In this document: positions 1 through 9,209 of the stretch, in pieces
Numbering within the stretch: the first letter of the stretch is position 1
How the letters are laid out: the number at the start of each line of letters is the position of its first letter
Assembly (NCBI GenBank): GCA_018268355.1
Contig: JAFDWR010000001.1
Span: 353,797-417,796 of the forward strand
Source of the DNA: Armatimonadota bacterium
GTDB lineage: Bacteria > Armatimonadota > Fimbriimonadia > Fimbriimonadales > Fimbriimonadaceae
Length of the DNA stretch: 64,000 bases
Direction: 5' to 3'
The notes under the pieces: generated by a model
The model's database searches: none
What the model saw: only the letters and a program-made list of their open reading frames with translations
What the model was told of the DNA's origin: nothing
Program-made: the position numbers and the translations under genes

Positions 1-1632
<1,632 letters not shown>

Positions 1633-1644
1633 AGGGTTTCTCGG

Positions 1645-1661
1645 GTGCCAATCGCTGGCAC
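1645..1661 (-). other. Small hairpin in the groES leader
   Basis: A perfect 6-bp inverted repeat (GTGCCA / TGGCAC, 5-nt loop) lies between CIRCE and the groES start codon. It would form a stem in the 5' untranslated mRNA. Any role in stability or translation is inference only. Confidence 0.4.
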
Positions 1662-1665
1662 TTTG

Positions 1666-1692
1666 TTAGCATTCTACCTCTTGGAGTGCTAA
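1666..1692 (-). promoter_or_regulatory. CIRCE operator of groESL
   Basis: On the plus strand the site reads TTAGCATTC, nine bases, then GAGTGCTAA. That is the CIRCE consensus (TTAGCACTC-N9-GAGTGCTAA) with one mismatch. On the minus strand a TAGAAT hexamer inside the element (plus 1671-1676) could be the -10 box, although no good -35 was found. The element sits about 34 bp upstream of groES, its usual place. HrcA is encoded at 59868-60902 in this window and is the expected repressor. Confidence 0.93.
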
Positions 1693-1714
1693 ATCATCGC
1701 AAGGTTTCAGCATG

Positions 1715-1747
1715 AAAAAGGCCTCTTGGCAGTGCTGCCAAGAGGCC
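1715..1747 (-). terminator. Intrinsic terminator of the first PEP-CTERM gene
   Basis: A perfect 13-bp stem (1720-1732 with 1735-1747) with a 2-nt centre is followed on the minus strand by five T. It lies 23 bp past the stop of the PEP-CTERM gene and just upstream of the CIRCE region, insulating groESL from read-through. Confidence 0.9.
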
Positions 1748-1770
1748 TGGAGTGGTGGTTTCGCTTTCGC

Positions 1771-2388
1771 TTACTTGCGGCGTCGGCGAATGAAGGCGGC
1801 GACGCCAAGGCCCATCACCGCGAGGGTGGCAGGCTCGGGGACCGGCTGGTGGTTGAACTCGAAGAGGGAAGTGCCAACAAAGCCAGGGGCGGTCGGCGCA
1901 ACCGACAGCGTGGATTGAACCGTGACGCGGTAGTTGTTCACGGCAGTGCTGAAGGCAAGGTTGCCGGTGATCGAGTAGCTCGTGCCCGGTCCCGGCGTGG
2001 TGTTGAAAGTTCCCGATGCGATGACCGGGTTACCGCCGCCGATCGCGTTGACGGTGACGATGTAGGAAGCCGAACCCGAACCGCTGACAACGCCCTGGAA
2101 AACGAGGCCGAGACCGTTCGAAGCGGGACCCGTGGCGGTGCTCACGTCGTAGCTGAACGATCGCGTGATCGAACCGGGAGCGTTGTTGAAGTAGTTCGAC
2201 GGGAAGAAGTCGATAAGGGGAGGCGCGGCAGCCGTCGTCGCCGGACCGCCAATGGTCAGGAACTCAGAACCAGCCTGGCCCTTCAGGAGCGGATCGCCGG
2301 TCGAAACCAGTCCACTGTAAATCAAAGCGTGCGCCGAACCCACGCAAGCGGCAAGCGCCGCAACGGCAACCCATCGAGTCGTCTTCAT
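1771..2388 (-). CDS. PEP-CTERM sorting-domain protein (paralog A)
   Basis: A secreted protein of 205 aa with a Sec signal peptide (hydrophobic residues 7-21 ending near AHA) and a C-terminal sorting signal: VPEP, a hydrophobic stretch of about 15 residues and a terminal RRRRK. PEP-CTERM tails are recognised by an exosortase (EpsH/XrtA type) in the inner membrane. No exosortase is in this window. The body is Gly/Ser/Thr-rich with no enzyme motif. It resembles the next gene: both have a Y-S-G/N-L start, an FLTIGGP or TLTVGGP motif, IDFFPS, and a QGVVSGSG motif. The ATG is preceded by AGGAGTG, a good ribosome site. The function of the body is unknown. Confidence 0.9.
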   Translation of the reverse strand: MKTTRWVAVAALAACVGSAHALIYSGLVSTGDPLLKGQAGSEFLTIGGPATTAAAPPLIDFFPSNYFNNAPGSITRSFSYDVSTATGPASNGLGLVFQGVVSGSGSASYIVTVNAIGGGNPVIASGTFNTTPGPGTSYSITGNLAFSTAVNNYRVTVQSTLSVAPTAPGFVGTSLFEFNHQPVPEPATLAVMGLGVAAFIRRRRK

Positions 2389-2520
2389 CTCTCACTCCTA
2401 TACACACACAAAGCGGGCGAACAACGATGGTTCACCCATTCAACGCCCACAGTGTACGCGATCTGTTCGAGAATGCCAACGAAAAGTGACCTGGTAACGC
2501 TACTGGAATGCTCCAGACAT

Positions 2521-2560
2521 AAAAAAGCTCCCCGCAGTTGCACTAGGCAACGGCGAGGAG
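2521..2560 (-). terminator. Intrinsic terminator of the second PEP-CTERM gene
   Basis: An imperfect inverted repeat (CTCCCCGCAGTTGC paired with GCAACGGCGAGGAG) is followed on the minus strand by six T. It starts about 15 bp beyond the stop of the upstream-lying PEP-CTERM gene. Confidence 0.75.
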
Positions 2561-2574
2561 ACTGAGGAGTTAGT

Positions 2575-3276
2575 TTACTTCGAGGCCTTGCGGCGTCGTC
2601 GAATGAGGGCGGCTGCGCCGAGTCCCATCACGGCGATCGTCGTGGGCTCAGGAACGGGCTGATGCGTCTGCTGAATCAGCGAGATACCAGCGAAGTCGAC
2701 GGTCGGGTTCCAGTTCGCGTTGACCTGAACGAAGAAGGTCTTCTTAATCTTGTAGCGCGACTGGGCGGGAACGACGGGAGCGTTGTCCACATAGCTGAAC
2801 GAGACGCCCGATCGGGTGAGCGAGCCTCGGTTGAGCTGGGTGGGGCCGGTGGCCGAGAACGAGTTGCTCATCGAACCAACGAGGACTTCGCTGTTGTTCG
2901 GGAGGATCGAATAGACGTCCTCTTGGACCGAAACGAAGCCGGAGCCGCTCACGACGCCCTGAACGACGATGCCGACCGCGCCGGTGGGCGTGTTCGACGT
3001 GTTCTGGACTTCATAGGTGAACGAGTAAAGCTGGAACGCTCGATTCGAACCGTCGCCGGCCATGATGTTGCCCGACGAAGGGAAGAAGTCGATCGTGAAG
3101 TTGGCGTTCGAGGCAGCGTTACCGATGCCAGGGCCACCCACGGTCAACGTCTGGGCGTTCGACTGGCCGGTCAGGCCGAGGTCGCCCGATGCGAGGTTGC
3201 TGTAAAAGAAAGCGTGCGAGACTGCGGCCGAGCTGAGCACGGTGGCAGCGAAAAATAACTTAGTGATGTTCCCCAT
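2575..3276 (-). CDS. PEP-CTERM sorting-domain protein (paralog B)
   Basis: A secreted protein of about 233 aa. The chosen start is the ATG giving MGNITKLFF, preceded by GAGGAG at good spacing; a longer in-frame start at 3318 has no such site. Residues 5-20 form a signal peptide ending SHA. The C-terminus has VPEP, a hydrophobic segment (GLGAAALI) and a basic tail RRRRKASK. It shares several body motifs with the adjacent PEP-CTERM gene (IDFFPSSG, QGVVSGSG, TLTVGGPG), which points to a local duplication. It probably is exported and anchored or released by an exosortase encoded elsewhere. No catalytic motif is seen. Confidence 0.9.
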   Translation of the reverse strand: MGNITKLFFAATVLSSAAVSHAFFYSNLASGDLGLTGQSNAQTLTVGGPGIGNAASNANFTIDFFPSSGNIMAGDGSNRAFQLYSFTYEVQNTSNTPTGAVGIVVQGVVSGSGFVSVQEDVYSILPNNSEVLVGSMSNSFSATGPTQLNRGSLTRSGVSFSYVDNAPVVPAQSRYKIKKTFFVQVNANWNPTVDFAGISLIQQTHQPVPEPTTIAVMGLGAAALIRRRRKASK

Positions 3277-3415
3277 TGTTCTCCTCACCTGAAAATGGCT
3301 CCGAAAAACCGGAACCAAAAATCAACCGAAACGGAATATCCACTCCGATCCAAATGCATTCTACAGGGTTTTCACGGAAGCGACAAGAAAAATGCCTGGT
3401 AACTTTACGGAATAT

Positions 3416-3745
3416 TCACATTTTTCTTGCGATCGACGTCACAAATTCCTCAACCGTTAAACGACTTGAGGCGCCAGCACGGCCATCCCGGACCTCAACC
3501 CCCTCTTCCGCAAGCCATTGAAGCTGCTCTAGACCGAGCTTGGCGTCCAGTTTGGAGATGAGCGGCGTGCCGTCCCGACCGATCACGCGCCACCAGGGAA
3601 GTCCGGCTGGACACTGATGCATGAACCGGCCCACGATCAGCCCCGAAATGGGGGTCTCGCAGCACGACCCGAGGTCGCCATAGCCGATCCATCGTCCGCG
3701 TGGAATCTGGGCGACGAGTTGGTAGAGGTTCTCTTGCGTTGTCAC
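3416..3745 (-). CDS. Alkyltransferase-like (ATL) DNA-binding protein, MGMT C-terminal fold
   Basis: A 109-aa protein with the DNA-binding domain of O6-alkylguanine-DNA alkyltransferases: IPRGRWIGYG corresponds to the family helix region, GLIVGRFMHQCP to the arginine-finger region, and LPWWRVIGRDG to the active-site loop. In MGMT the loop is PCHRV with the alkyl-accepting Cys. Here the position is Trp51 (PWWRV), as in ATL proteins, which bind alkylated guanine and recruit nucleotide excision repair rather than repairing it directly. The length fits ATLs, which lack the MGMT N-terminal domain. It overlaps the upstream serine hydrolase gene by 4 nt and is probably co-transcribed with it. Confidence 0.85.
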   Translation of the reverse strand: MTTQENLYQLVAQIPRGRWIGYGDLGSCCETPISGLIVGRFMHQCPAGLPWWRVIGRDGTPLISKLDAKLGLEQLQWLAEEGVEVRDGRAGASSRLTVEEFVTSIARKM

Positions 3746-4602
3746 GGCAGCACCTTCAAGAGTTCACGTGCGACGTCGGTGACAAGGGCTTCGTCGTCGC
3801 TTTTGCCCGAGGTGAAGATGGCGATCGTGAACTCGCGGCCATCCGGTAGCAGCCAATGAGCGACGTCGTGGCGAACTGTGGACGTCCAGCCCGCCTTTGA
3901 CCACAGCTTTGATCCCGCCGGCAGGGCAGCGCCGGAAAAGAACCGGACCTGAGTGAAGTCGTCACCCTTCGGGGCGGGGACTGGGCGTTCGAGCAGCCCC
4001 TTCGCCCAGGTGGCCTCGTTCGGCTTGATCCCCAGGTCGCTGGGCGCAGAGAGGACACGGTCAAGCAGCCAAGCGCAAAAGAGTGGAGAGAGGTGGTTGC
4101 CGTTCCCGCCGATCTGGCGAAAAACCTGCTCGCGGCCATACGGCCCCTCGTTGTAGGTTTTTTGGCAGGCGTTCTCTCCCGCAAAACCGAGGCCCACGAT
4201 CCAGCGGTTCACCGCGTTGCGGCGATCTTGCCACGCCTTGAATTCCTTTGGTGGTAGTTCGGGACCCGAGGTCGTGCCCGTGATCGCGTCGAGGACATAG
4301 CCGGTCGCGTCGTTGTTGCTCCGGATGATCATGTCCTCGGTCGCCCGCTTCCAATCCGCGCTCGGCTTTAGCCGCCCCGCTGAGATCTCCCGCGCGCCAT
4401 AGGCCAGGTAGACGAGCTTGACCACGCTCGCGGGATAAACCGCCTTGTCTCCATTCACTTGCCCGACTTTTCCGTTGCTGAGGACCACGATCTGTAGCTT
4501 GTCGCTCTCGATGCGCTTTGCTTCGACAAACATGGCATGCACCTTCCCAACGGCCTGCTGGAGGGCAGGGTCGGCGATGATGTTTGGAGGCAGCAGGAGC
4601 AT
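3742..4602 (-). CDS. Class A beta-lactamase-type serine hydrolase
   Basis: About 286 aa with the three penicillin-recognising motifs in order: SVVK near residue 59 (SxxK, nucleophile Ser), SNN near 95 (SDN-type), and KAGWTS near 245 (the KTG-like beta-strand). This fits the beta-lactamase/transpeptidase fold, but the Glu166-type omega-loop Glu is not obvious, so true beta-lactamase activity is uncertain. A D,D-peptidase or esterase is equally possible. The chosen ATG gives MLLLPPN; a TTG at 4659 would add 19 residues. Neither form shows a signal peptide, which is odd for a wall-active enzyme. The stop overlaps the ATL start by 4 nt. Confidence 0.8.
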   Translation of the reverse strand: MLLLPPNIIADPALQQAVGKVHAMFVEAKRIESDKLQIVVLSNGKVGQVNGDKAVYPASVVKLVYLAYGAREISAGRLKPSADWKRATEDMIIRSNNDATGYVLDAITGTTSGPELPPKEFKAWQDRRNAVNRWIVGLGFAGENACQKTYNEGPYGREQVFRQIGGNGNHLSPLFCAWLLDRVLSAPSDLGIKPNEATWAKGLLERPVPAPKGDDFTQVRFFSGAALPAGSKLWSKAGWTSTVRHDVAHWLLPDGREFTIAIFTSGKSDDEALVTDVARELLKVLP

Positions 4603-4680
4603 ATCAGTAGTGTAACGCTTCAATTCCCGGAATGAGTGCGGGGTAAAGAGCCTCCGCAAGCACGCCGATGATGTCTAGCG

Positions 4681-4863
4681 ATGACACTCTTTGTCGGACT
4701 AGGGATGATCCTCACCGTGGCGGTTATGGCCGTCATCAGCCACCAGGCGCCGGAGCTGGCGATGGATGAGGCGACCCACCCCGCGGCCCCAAGTCGAACC
4801 GAAGTGATTGAGCTTCAGTTCCCCATGGCTTCCGAAGCGGAAGACGTTCGCCGCGCGGCTTAA
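4681..4863 (+). CDS. Small single-pass membrane protein, hypothetical
   Basis: A 60-aa open frame with one hydrophobic segment (residues 3-20) and a polar, acidic tail. No homologous family is recognised and no clear ribosome site precedes the ATG. Two things make it credible. It fills the gap between two minus-strand genes, and a strong plus-strand intrinsic terminator lies 80 bp beyond its stop (4943-4978), inside the antisense lipoprotein gene, where it would otherwise have no purpose. Confidence 0.45.
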   Translation: MTLFVGLGMILTVAVMAVISHQAPELAMDEATHPAAPSRTEVIELQFPMASEAEDVRRAA

Positions 4864-5303
4864 CGAGGAGCTTCTGCCGTCGTGCTGATCCGGGAGAGTC
4901 GGATCGGATCGCCGGGCAAAAAGGAGCTTTGAAAAGACGCTGAACCGTCTTGTTGTCGTTTGACAACAAGCGGTTTTTGCCATTCTGGAGCGGCGTTTTT
5001 CGCGGGAAGGCCCGCGATTCGCTCTGGTGTCAGCTCAACTTCGCCATCCGTGCGCCGCGCTTGACCCTCAAACATCACGCCACCATCGATCAGCTCATAG
5101 CGGCCATCCGGGTGGATGATCAGCTTGACCGACTTGATCGTCTCTTCCGCACCGCCGTACTCGGGGTTGGCGATCTTGACGACCTGGCGCTTGCCGGTCC
5201 AGGTCCCGACCCAATCGCCGCTTGAAACGCAGCCAGCGAGTGAGCCAACCAAGGCTGCGACAACAAGTGCGCGGACCCTGTTGGGCGTCATAATTCGTTT
5301 CAT
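4860..5303 (-). CDS. Lipoprotein, hypothetical
   Basis: About 147 aa with a type II signal peptide: basic start MKRIMTPNRVR, hydrophobic stretch, then lipobox LAGC with Cys25 as the lipidation site. The mature part begins SSGDWVGTWTGKR and looks like a small beta-rich domain of the GTW lipocalin-like kind, but no family is certain. The ATG at 5303 is preferred because AGGGG lies 8 nt upstream; a GTG at 5312 and an ATG at 5291 are alternatives. The start codon overlaps the divergent purL start (CATG at 5301-5304), and its coding strand hides a plus-strand terminator. Confidence 0.7.
   Translation of the reverse strand: MKRIMTPNRVRALVVAALVGSLAGCVSSGDWVGTWTGKRQVVKIANPEYGGAEETIKSVKLIIHPDGRYELIDGGVMFEGQARRTDGEVELTPERIAGLPAKNAAPEWQKPLVVKRQQDGSASFQSSFLPGDPIRLSRISTTAEAPR
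4943..4978 (+). terminator. Plus-strand intrinsic terminator inside the antisense lipoprotein gene
   Basis: CTTGTTGTC (4949-4957) pairs perfectly with GACAACAAG (4962-4970) around a 4-nt loop, extended by AACCG/CGGTT with one bulged T. It is followed by TTTTT on the plus strand. It would end transcription from the small gene at 4681-4863, while still coding for a Gln/Lys/Arg-containing stretch of the lipoprotein on the other strand. Confidence 0.7.
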
Positions 5304-7569
5304 GTCTGCCACCCCTGCCGAAGTCTACACGTCGATGGGACTTCGTGAGTCGGAGTACCACGAAATCGTTCGGATGCTGCGGCGCGAGCCCACCAAGACC
5401 GAGCTCGGCATGTTCGCGGTGATGTGGAGCGAGCACTGTGGCTACAAGTACAGCCGACCGGTCCTCGCCGCCTTCAAGAAGTATAAGGAGGCGATGGAAG
5501 GGGCTGGACTCGAGAACGCTGGCGTCGTGGACATCGGCGACGGACTCGGGGTGACGATGAAGGTGGAGTCGCACAACCACCCATCGGCGGTGGAGCCCTA
5601 CCAAGGGGCGGCCACTGGTGTCGGCGGCATCATTCGCGACATCCTCACAATGGGAGCGCGGCCGATCGCATGCCTCAACTCCTTACGGTTCGGTCCGATC
5701 AACGCGGGGGCAGATGAATCCACCGTCATTGAGCGGAATCGCTACCTTTGCGAGCACGTCGTGGCGGGCATTGCGGGCTATGGCAACTGTGTTGGCGTTC
5801 CCACCGTCGCGGGCGAGGTCAGCTTCCACAAGAGCTACAGTGGCAACCCGCTTGTCAACGCAATGTGCGTCGGCATCCTGCCGCTCGACGAGGTCACGAC
5901 CGCCGCCGCCTCTGGCGCAGGCAACCCGGTCCTCTATCTCGGTTCGGCGACGGGGCGCGACGGCATCCACGGCGCGACCTTTGCGAGTGACACCCTCAGC
6001 GAAGACAGCAATGCCAACCGGCCGAACGTGCAAATCGGCGACCCGTTTGCGGAAAAACTCCTGATCGAAGCGACCCTCGAAGCCCTCCAGACCGGCGCGG
6101 TGGTCGCGATCCAGGACATGGGCGCGGCGGGCCTGACCTGCAGCACGATCGAGATGGCGGCAAAGGGCAACGTCGGGATGGATGTCGACCTCGACCTTGT
6201 CCCGATGCGCGAAGCCGACATGAGCGGCTACGAGCTGTTGCTCAGCGAGAGCCAAGAGCGAATGCTCGCGGTTGCGGAAAAGGGCAGGGAAGAGGAAGTC
6301 CTTTCCGTTTTCCGGAAGTGGGGGCTCAAGGCGGTCGTGATCGGGCACGTTGTGGACGAGCCGGTAGTCACTGTGCGGCGGCATGGCGAGGTCATCGCCT
6401 CGGTCGATCCTCGATTCCTCGCTGACCAGTGCCCGGTTTACACCATGGAGGCCGAGGTGCCCCACTACCACGTTCGCGCCGGGCAGTTTGATCCTTCCTC
6501 TCTTCCGCCGGTCAGCCTCAGCATCGCCCTTACGACGCTGCTCGCCTCACCGGAGCTATCGAGCAAGCGTTGGGTCTACCAGCAGTACGACCAGCAGGTC
6601 CAAACCCAGACCTCGGTCGTCGCCGGAGCCGCCGATGCCGCCGTCCTTTCGCCGCGCGGGACCAAGAAGGGCCTGAGCGCGAAGATCGACGGAAACTCGC
6701 GCTACACCTATCTCCACCCTCGCCGGGGCGGACGCCTTGCCGTCGCCGAGGCTGCGCGAAACGTCGCCTGCACGGGCGCGCTGCCCGTCGCCGCGACCGA
6801 TGGCCTCAACTTCGGCAGCCCCGAACAGCCCCACGTCTTCTGGCAGTTCCGCGAAGCAGTCTATGGCATCGCGGAAGCGGCGGAGATCCTGCAAACGCCG
6901 GTCATCTCGGGCAACGTGAGCTTCTATAACGAAACCGCCCGGGGCGAGGTCTTCCCGACTCCGCTCGTCGGCATCCTCGGCGTGATGGACGATGCGAGCG
7001 CGCGGCTCACGATGGCACCGACGGAAGGGGCCGGAAAGGTCCTCCTGGTCCAGATTCCGGGGTTGCACATCGAGCACGAAGGCCTCGGCGCGAGTAGCTA
7101 TCTCGCCCTCATGCACGACCGGGAAGAGGGTTATCCGGTTGACCCCGACCTCCAAGGCGAAGCTCGGCTGTGTCGCTTCCTGAACGAGGCGGCAAAGTCA
7201 CGGTTGATCACCGCCGCACACGACGTCAGCGAGGGCGGCATCCTCTTCGCCGCCGCAGAAAGTGCGATCACGGGGAACATTGGCCTCTCGATTTCACTCG
7301 AAGGTGGGAAGAGCGAGGCAGCAACTTGGTTTGCCGAGGTCCCCGGCCAGGTCCTGGTGTTTGTGCCAGATTCTTCGGCCGCCTTGCAGGATGGAAGCGA
7401 TCTTGCCTCCCTCGCTCAAAGCTACGAACTTGCAATCACCGAGACTGGAGCCTACGATCAATCGAACCTGCTTCGTGTTGAATCTAAGTTCGGCTCTGCA
7501 TCTTGGCCGGTTGAAGACCTCCGGCAGCTTTACCTGAATAGCCTAGAATCCGCCCTGAAGATGGGCTGA
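5302..7569 (+). CDS. purL: Phosphoribosylformylglycinamidine synthase subunit PurL
   Basis: The large subunit of the FGAM synthase used by bacteria with a three-part enzyme (PurL, PurS, PurQ). It performs step 4 of purine synthesis, converting FGAR, ATP and glutamine-derived ammonia to FGAM. At 755 aa it matches the short PurL class. Visible marks are MWSEHCGYKYS near residue 40, the ATP-binding VESHNHPSAVEPYQGAATGVGG region, and the repeated AIRS-type halves, with a second DGLNFGSPE block in the C-terminal half. Start ATG 5302 gives MSATPAEVYTSMGL; the upstream extension of the frame runs antisense through the lipoprotein gene and is not conserved-looking. PurS and PurQ are not in the window. 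Confidence 0.95.
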   Translation: MSATPAEVYTSMGLRESEYHEIVRMLRREPTKTELGMFAVMWSEHCGYKYSRPVLAAFKKYKEAMEGAGLENAGVVDIGDGLGVTMKVESHNHPSAVEPYQGAATGVGGIIRDILTMGARPIACLNSLRFGPINAGADESTVIERNRYLCEHVVAGIAGYGNCVGVPTVAGEVSFHKSYSGNPLVNAMCVGILPLDEVTTAAASGAGNPVLYLGSATGRDGIHGATFASDTLSEDSNANRPNVQIGDPFAEKLLIEATLEALQTGAVVAIQDMGAAGLTCSTIEMAAKGNVGMDVDLDLVPMREADMSGYELLLSESQERMLAVAEKGREEEVLSVFRKWGLKAVVIGHVVDEPVVTVRRHGEVIASVDPRFLADQCPVYTMEAEVPHYHVRAGQFDPSSLPPVSLSIALTTLLASPELSSKRWVYQQYDQQVQTQTSVVAGAADAAVLSPRGTKKGLSAKIDGNSRYTYLHPRRGGRLAVAEAARNVACTGALPVAATDGLNFGSPEQPHVFWQFREAVYGIAEAAEILQTPVISGNVSFYNETARGEVFPTPLVGILGVMDDASARLTMAPTEGAGKVLLVQIPGLHIEHEGLGASSYLALMHDREEGYPVDPDLQGEARLCRFLNEAAKSRLITAAHDVSEGGILFAAAESAITGNIGLSISLEGGKSEAATWFAEVPGQVLVFVPDSSAALQDGSDLASLAQSYELAITETGAYDQSNLLRVESKFGSASWPVEDLRQLYLNSLESALKMG

Positions 7570-7643
7570 ATCGGCTATAACAAAGGGATGCTGGCGGGAA
7601 ATGTCTCGTCGGGATGAGTTGTTTGTTCAGAAGGATAGGAATC

Positions 7644-9128
7644 ATGCAAATCAAGCGTTGGATGAAGCCTCTTTGGCTGATGGCGGTAGTGGCAGTGGCT
7701 GGATCAGCCCTCGCACAGACTCCGCCGAAGGTCACCGAAGAGGACGTCAAGTTTTCTCAGGCCGTCGTTGCGGCGGTCACTCAGTATCGGGCCGATAAGG
7801 ATGCCGATGCGGCTATTACTAAGCTCGAAGCGCTCTATAAGGAGCGACCGGCGAGCGCAGACACGGCGGGATGGCTCGGCTTCCTCTACCTGCAAAAGGG
7901 TCGAGCAGCAGATGCAATCCCCATGCTCAAGCAAGCCGTCGACGCCAAGCCCGATGATCTCGAGCTTCGCATCAACCTCGGTTCGGCTTACCTCCAGAAC
8001 ATGGATGCCGACAATGCCGAAGCGACCTTTAAGGCCGCCGATGCAAAGGCCGCGAACAACGCGACGATCAAGTACAACCTTGGCCTCGTCTACCTCGCGA
8101 AGAAGAATTACTCGGAAGCCGCCAATTGCTTCCGCATGTCGGCCTCGCTGAAGCCCGACGACGCCTACAGCTTCAACAACCTTGGCGTTGCTGAGGATGC
8201 AAGCGGACGCAACGAGCAGGCCGCCGAAGCCTTCATGAAGGCATCGGCCCTGAAGACCGATTCGGCTGTTTTCGCCAAGAATGCGGCTTCGTCGCTAATT
8301 CGAGCCGGTCGATGGGCGGATGCAATTCCGTACATCGAGCGCATGAAGACGGCCTCGCCGAGCGACCGATCGCTCGACCTCGTCCACGCCGAAGCGCTGA
8401 TGCGAACCGGCCGACGAGCCGAAGCTCGCGACATGTATGAGAAGGCCAAGGACCTCGCCGGTAACGACCGACGATTCTGGTTCAACCTCGGCGTCATGCG
8501 ACAGCAGAGCGGCGACACCGCGGGTGCTGAAGAGGCTTACCGAAAGGTCGCCGACATGAACGACCAGAACGACAGCCTTCGCGTCGACTCGCTGAAGAAC
8601 CTCGGCAGCATCCTTTTCAAGAAGGGTGATTACGCGAACGCTGCGCCGATCTTCGCTGAGCTGGTCAAGAACGGCGACAATCTCGCCGCCAAGAAGAACC
8701 TCGCCTCCTGCTACATCCTCACCGGAAACGCAGGCGAAGCGGTGCCCCTCTTCAAGGAGATCCTGAAGAAGGACCCGAGCGACGTCACCGCACGCGTCAA
8801 CCTTGCCAGCGCGCAGTGGAAGGCGGGCGAAGTCGAGAACGCCAAGAGCAACTTCATGGCCGCTCTCAAGCTCGATCCGCAGAATGCAGCCGCCCTCAAT
8901 GGCGTCGGCCTCATTCACCTTAAGAACAACAAGTACGCGGATGCCGAGCGAGCCTTCAAGGGCGCAATCGCCAGCAACGACAAGTTCGCTGCCGCTTACA
9001 ACAACCTCGCCGTCGTGATGGAGAAGCTGAACAAGAAGGCTTCCGCGCTGAACCTTCTTCGAAAGGCCAAGGCGCTCGATCCGAACTCGGCCGAGATTGA
9101 AGAGAACCTCAAGCGACTCGGCGGCTAA
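7644..9128 (+). CDS. Secreted TPR-repeat protein
   Basis: 494 aa beginning MQIKRWMKPLW, with a Sec signal peptide ending SALA-Q. The rest is made of consecutive 34-residue tetratricopeptide repeats, about eleven by eye. Typical repeat signatures are A-W-L-G-FLYLQKG, INLGSAYLQ, YNLGLVYLAKKNY, FNNLGVAEDASGR and YNNLAVVMEKLNKK. TPR solenoids act as protein-binding scaffolds, and export suggests a periplasmic or envelope role. The start is chosen for the GGATAGGA ribosome site; a start at 7614 would break the signal peptide. A strong bidirectional terminator follows. The binding partner is unknown. Confidence 0.85.
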   Translation: MQIKRWMKPLWLMAVVAVAGSALAQTPPKVTEEDVKFSQAVVAAVTQYRADKDADAAITKLEALYKERPASADTAGWLGFLYLQKGRAADAIPMLKQAVDAKPDDLELRINLGSAYLQNMDADNAEATFKAADAKAANNATIKYNLGLVYLAKKNYSEAANCFRMSASLKPDDAYSFNNLGVAEDASGRNEQAAEAFMKASALKTDSAVFAKNAASSLIRAGRWADAIPYIERMKTASPSDRSLDLVHAEALMRTGRRAEARDMYEKAKDLAGNDRRFWFNLGVMRQQSGDTAGAEEAYRKVADMNDQNDSLRVDSLKNLGSILFKKGDYANAAPIFAELVKNGDNLAAKKNLASCYILTGNAGEAVPLFKEILKKDPSDVTARVNLASAQWKAGEVENAKSNFMAALKLDPQNAAALNGVGLIHLKNNKYADAERAFKGAIASNDKFAAAYNNLAVVMEKLNKKASALNLLRKAKALDPNSAEIEENLKRLGG

Positions 9129-9148
9129 GCCGAAGCAAGCTTGATTTG

Positions 9149-9197
9149 CAAAAAGATCCGCCGCTTCCCCAAGGGGAGGAGCGGCGGATCGCTTTTT
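9149..9197. terminator. Bidirectional terminator between TPR gene and carboxypeptidase
   Basis: An 11-bp perfect stem (9155-9165 with 9180-9190) is extended internally by TCCCC/GGGGA. It is flanked by five A on the left and five T on the right, so it can stop transcripts from both converging genes. Confidence 0.93.
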
Positions 9198-9209
9198 GTC
9201 TGGACCGAC

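Noticed and set aside
1726-2565. 279-codon plus-strand frame over the first PEP-CTERM gene
   Set aside because: It crosses a terminator and two untranslated regions and is Arg/Gly-rich, while the minus strand has a signal peptide and a sorting signal.
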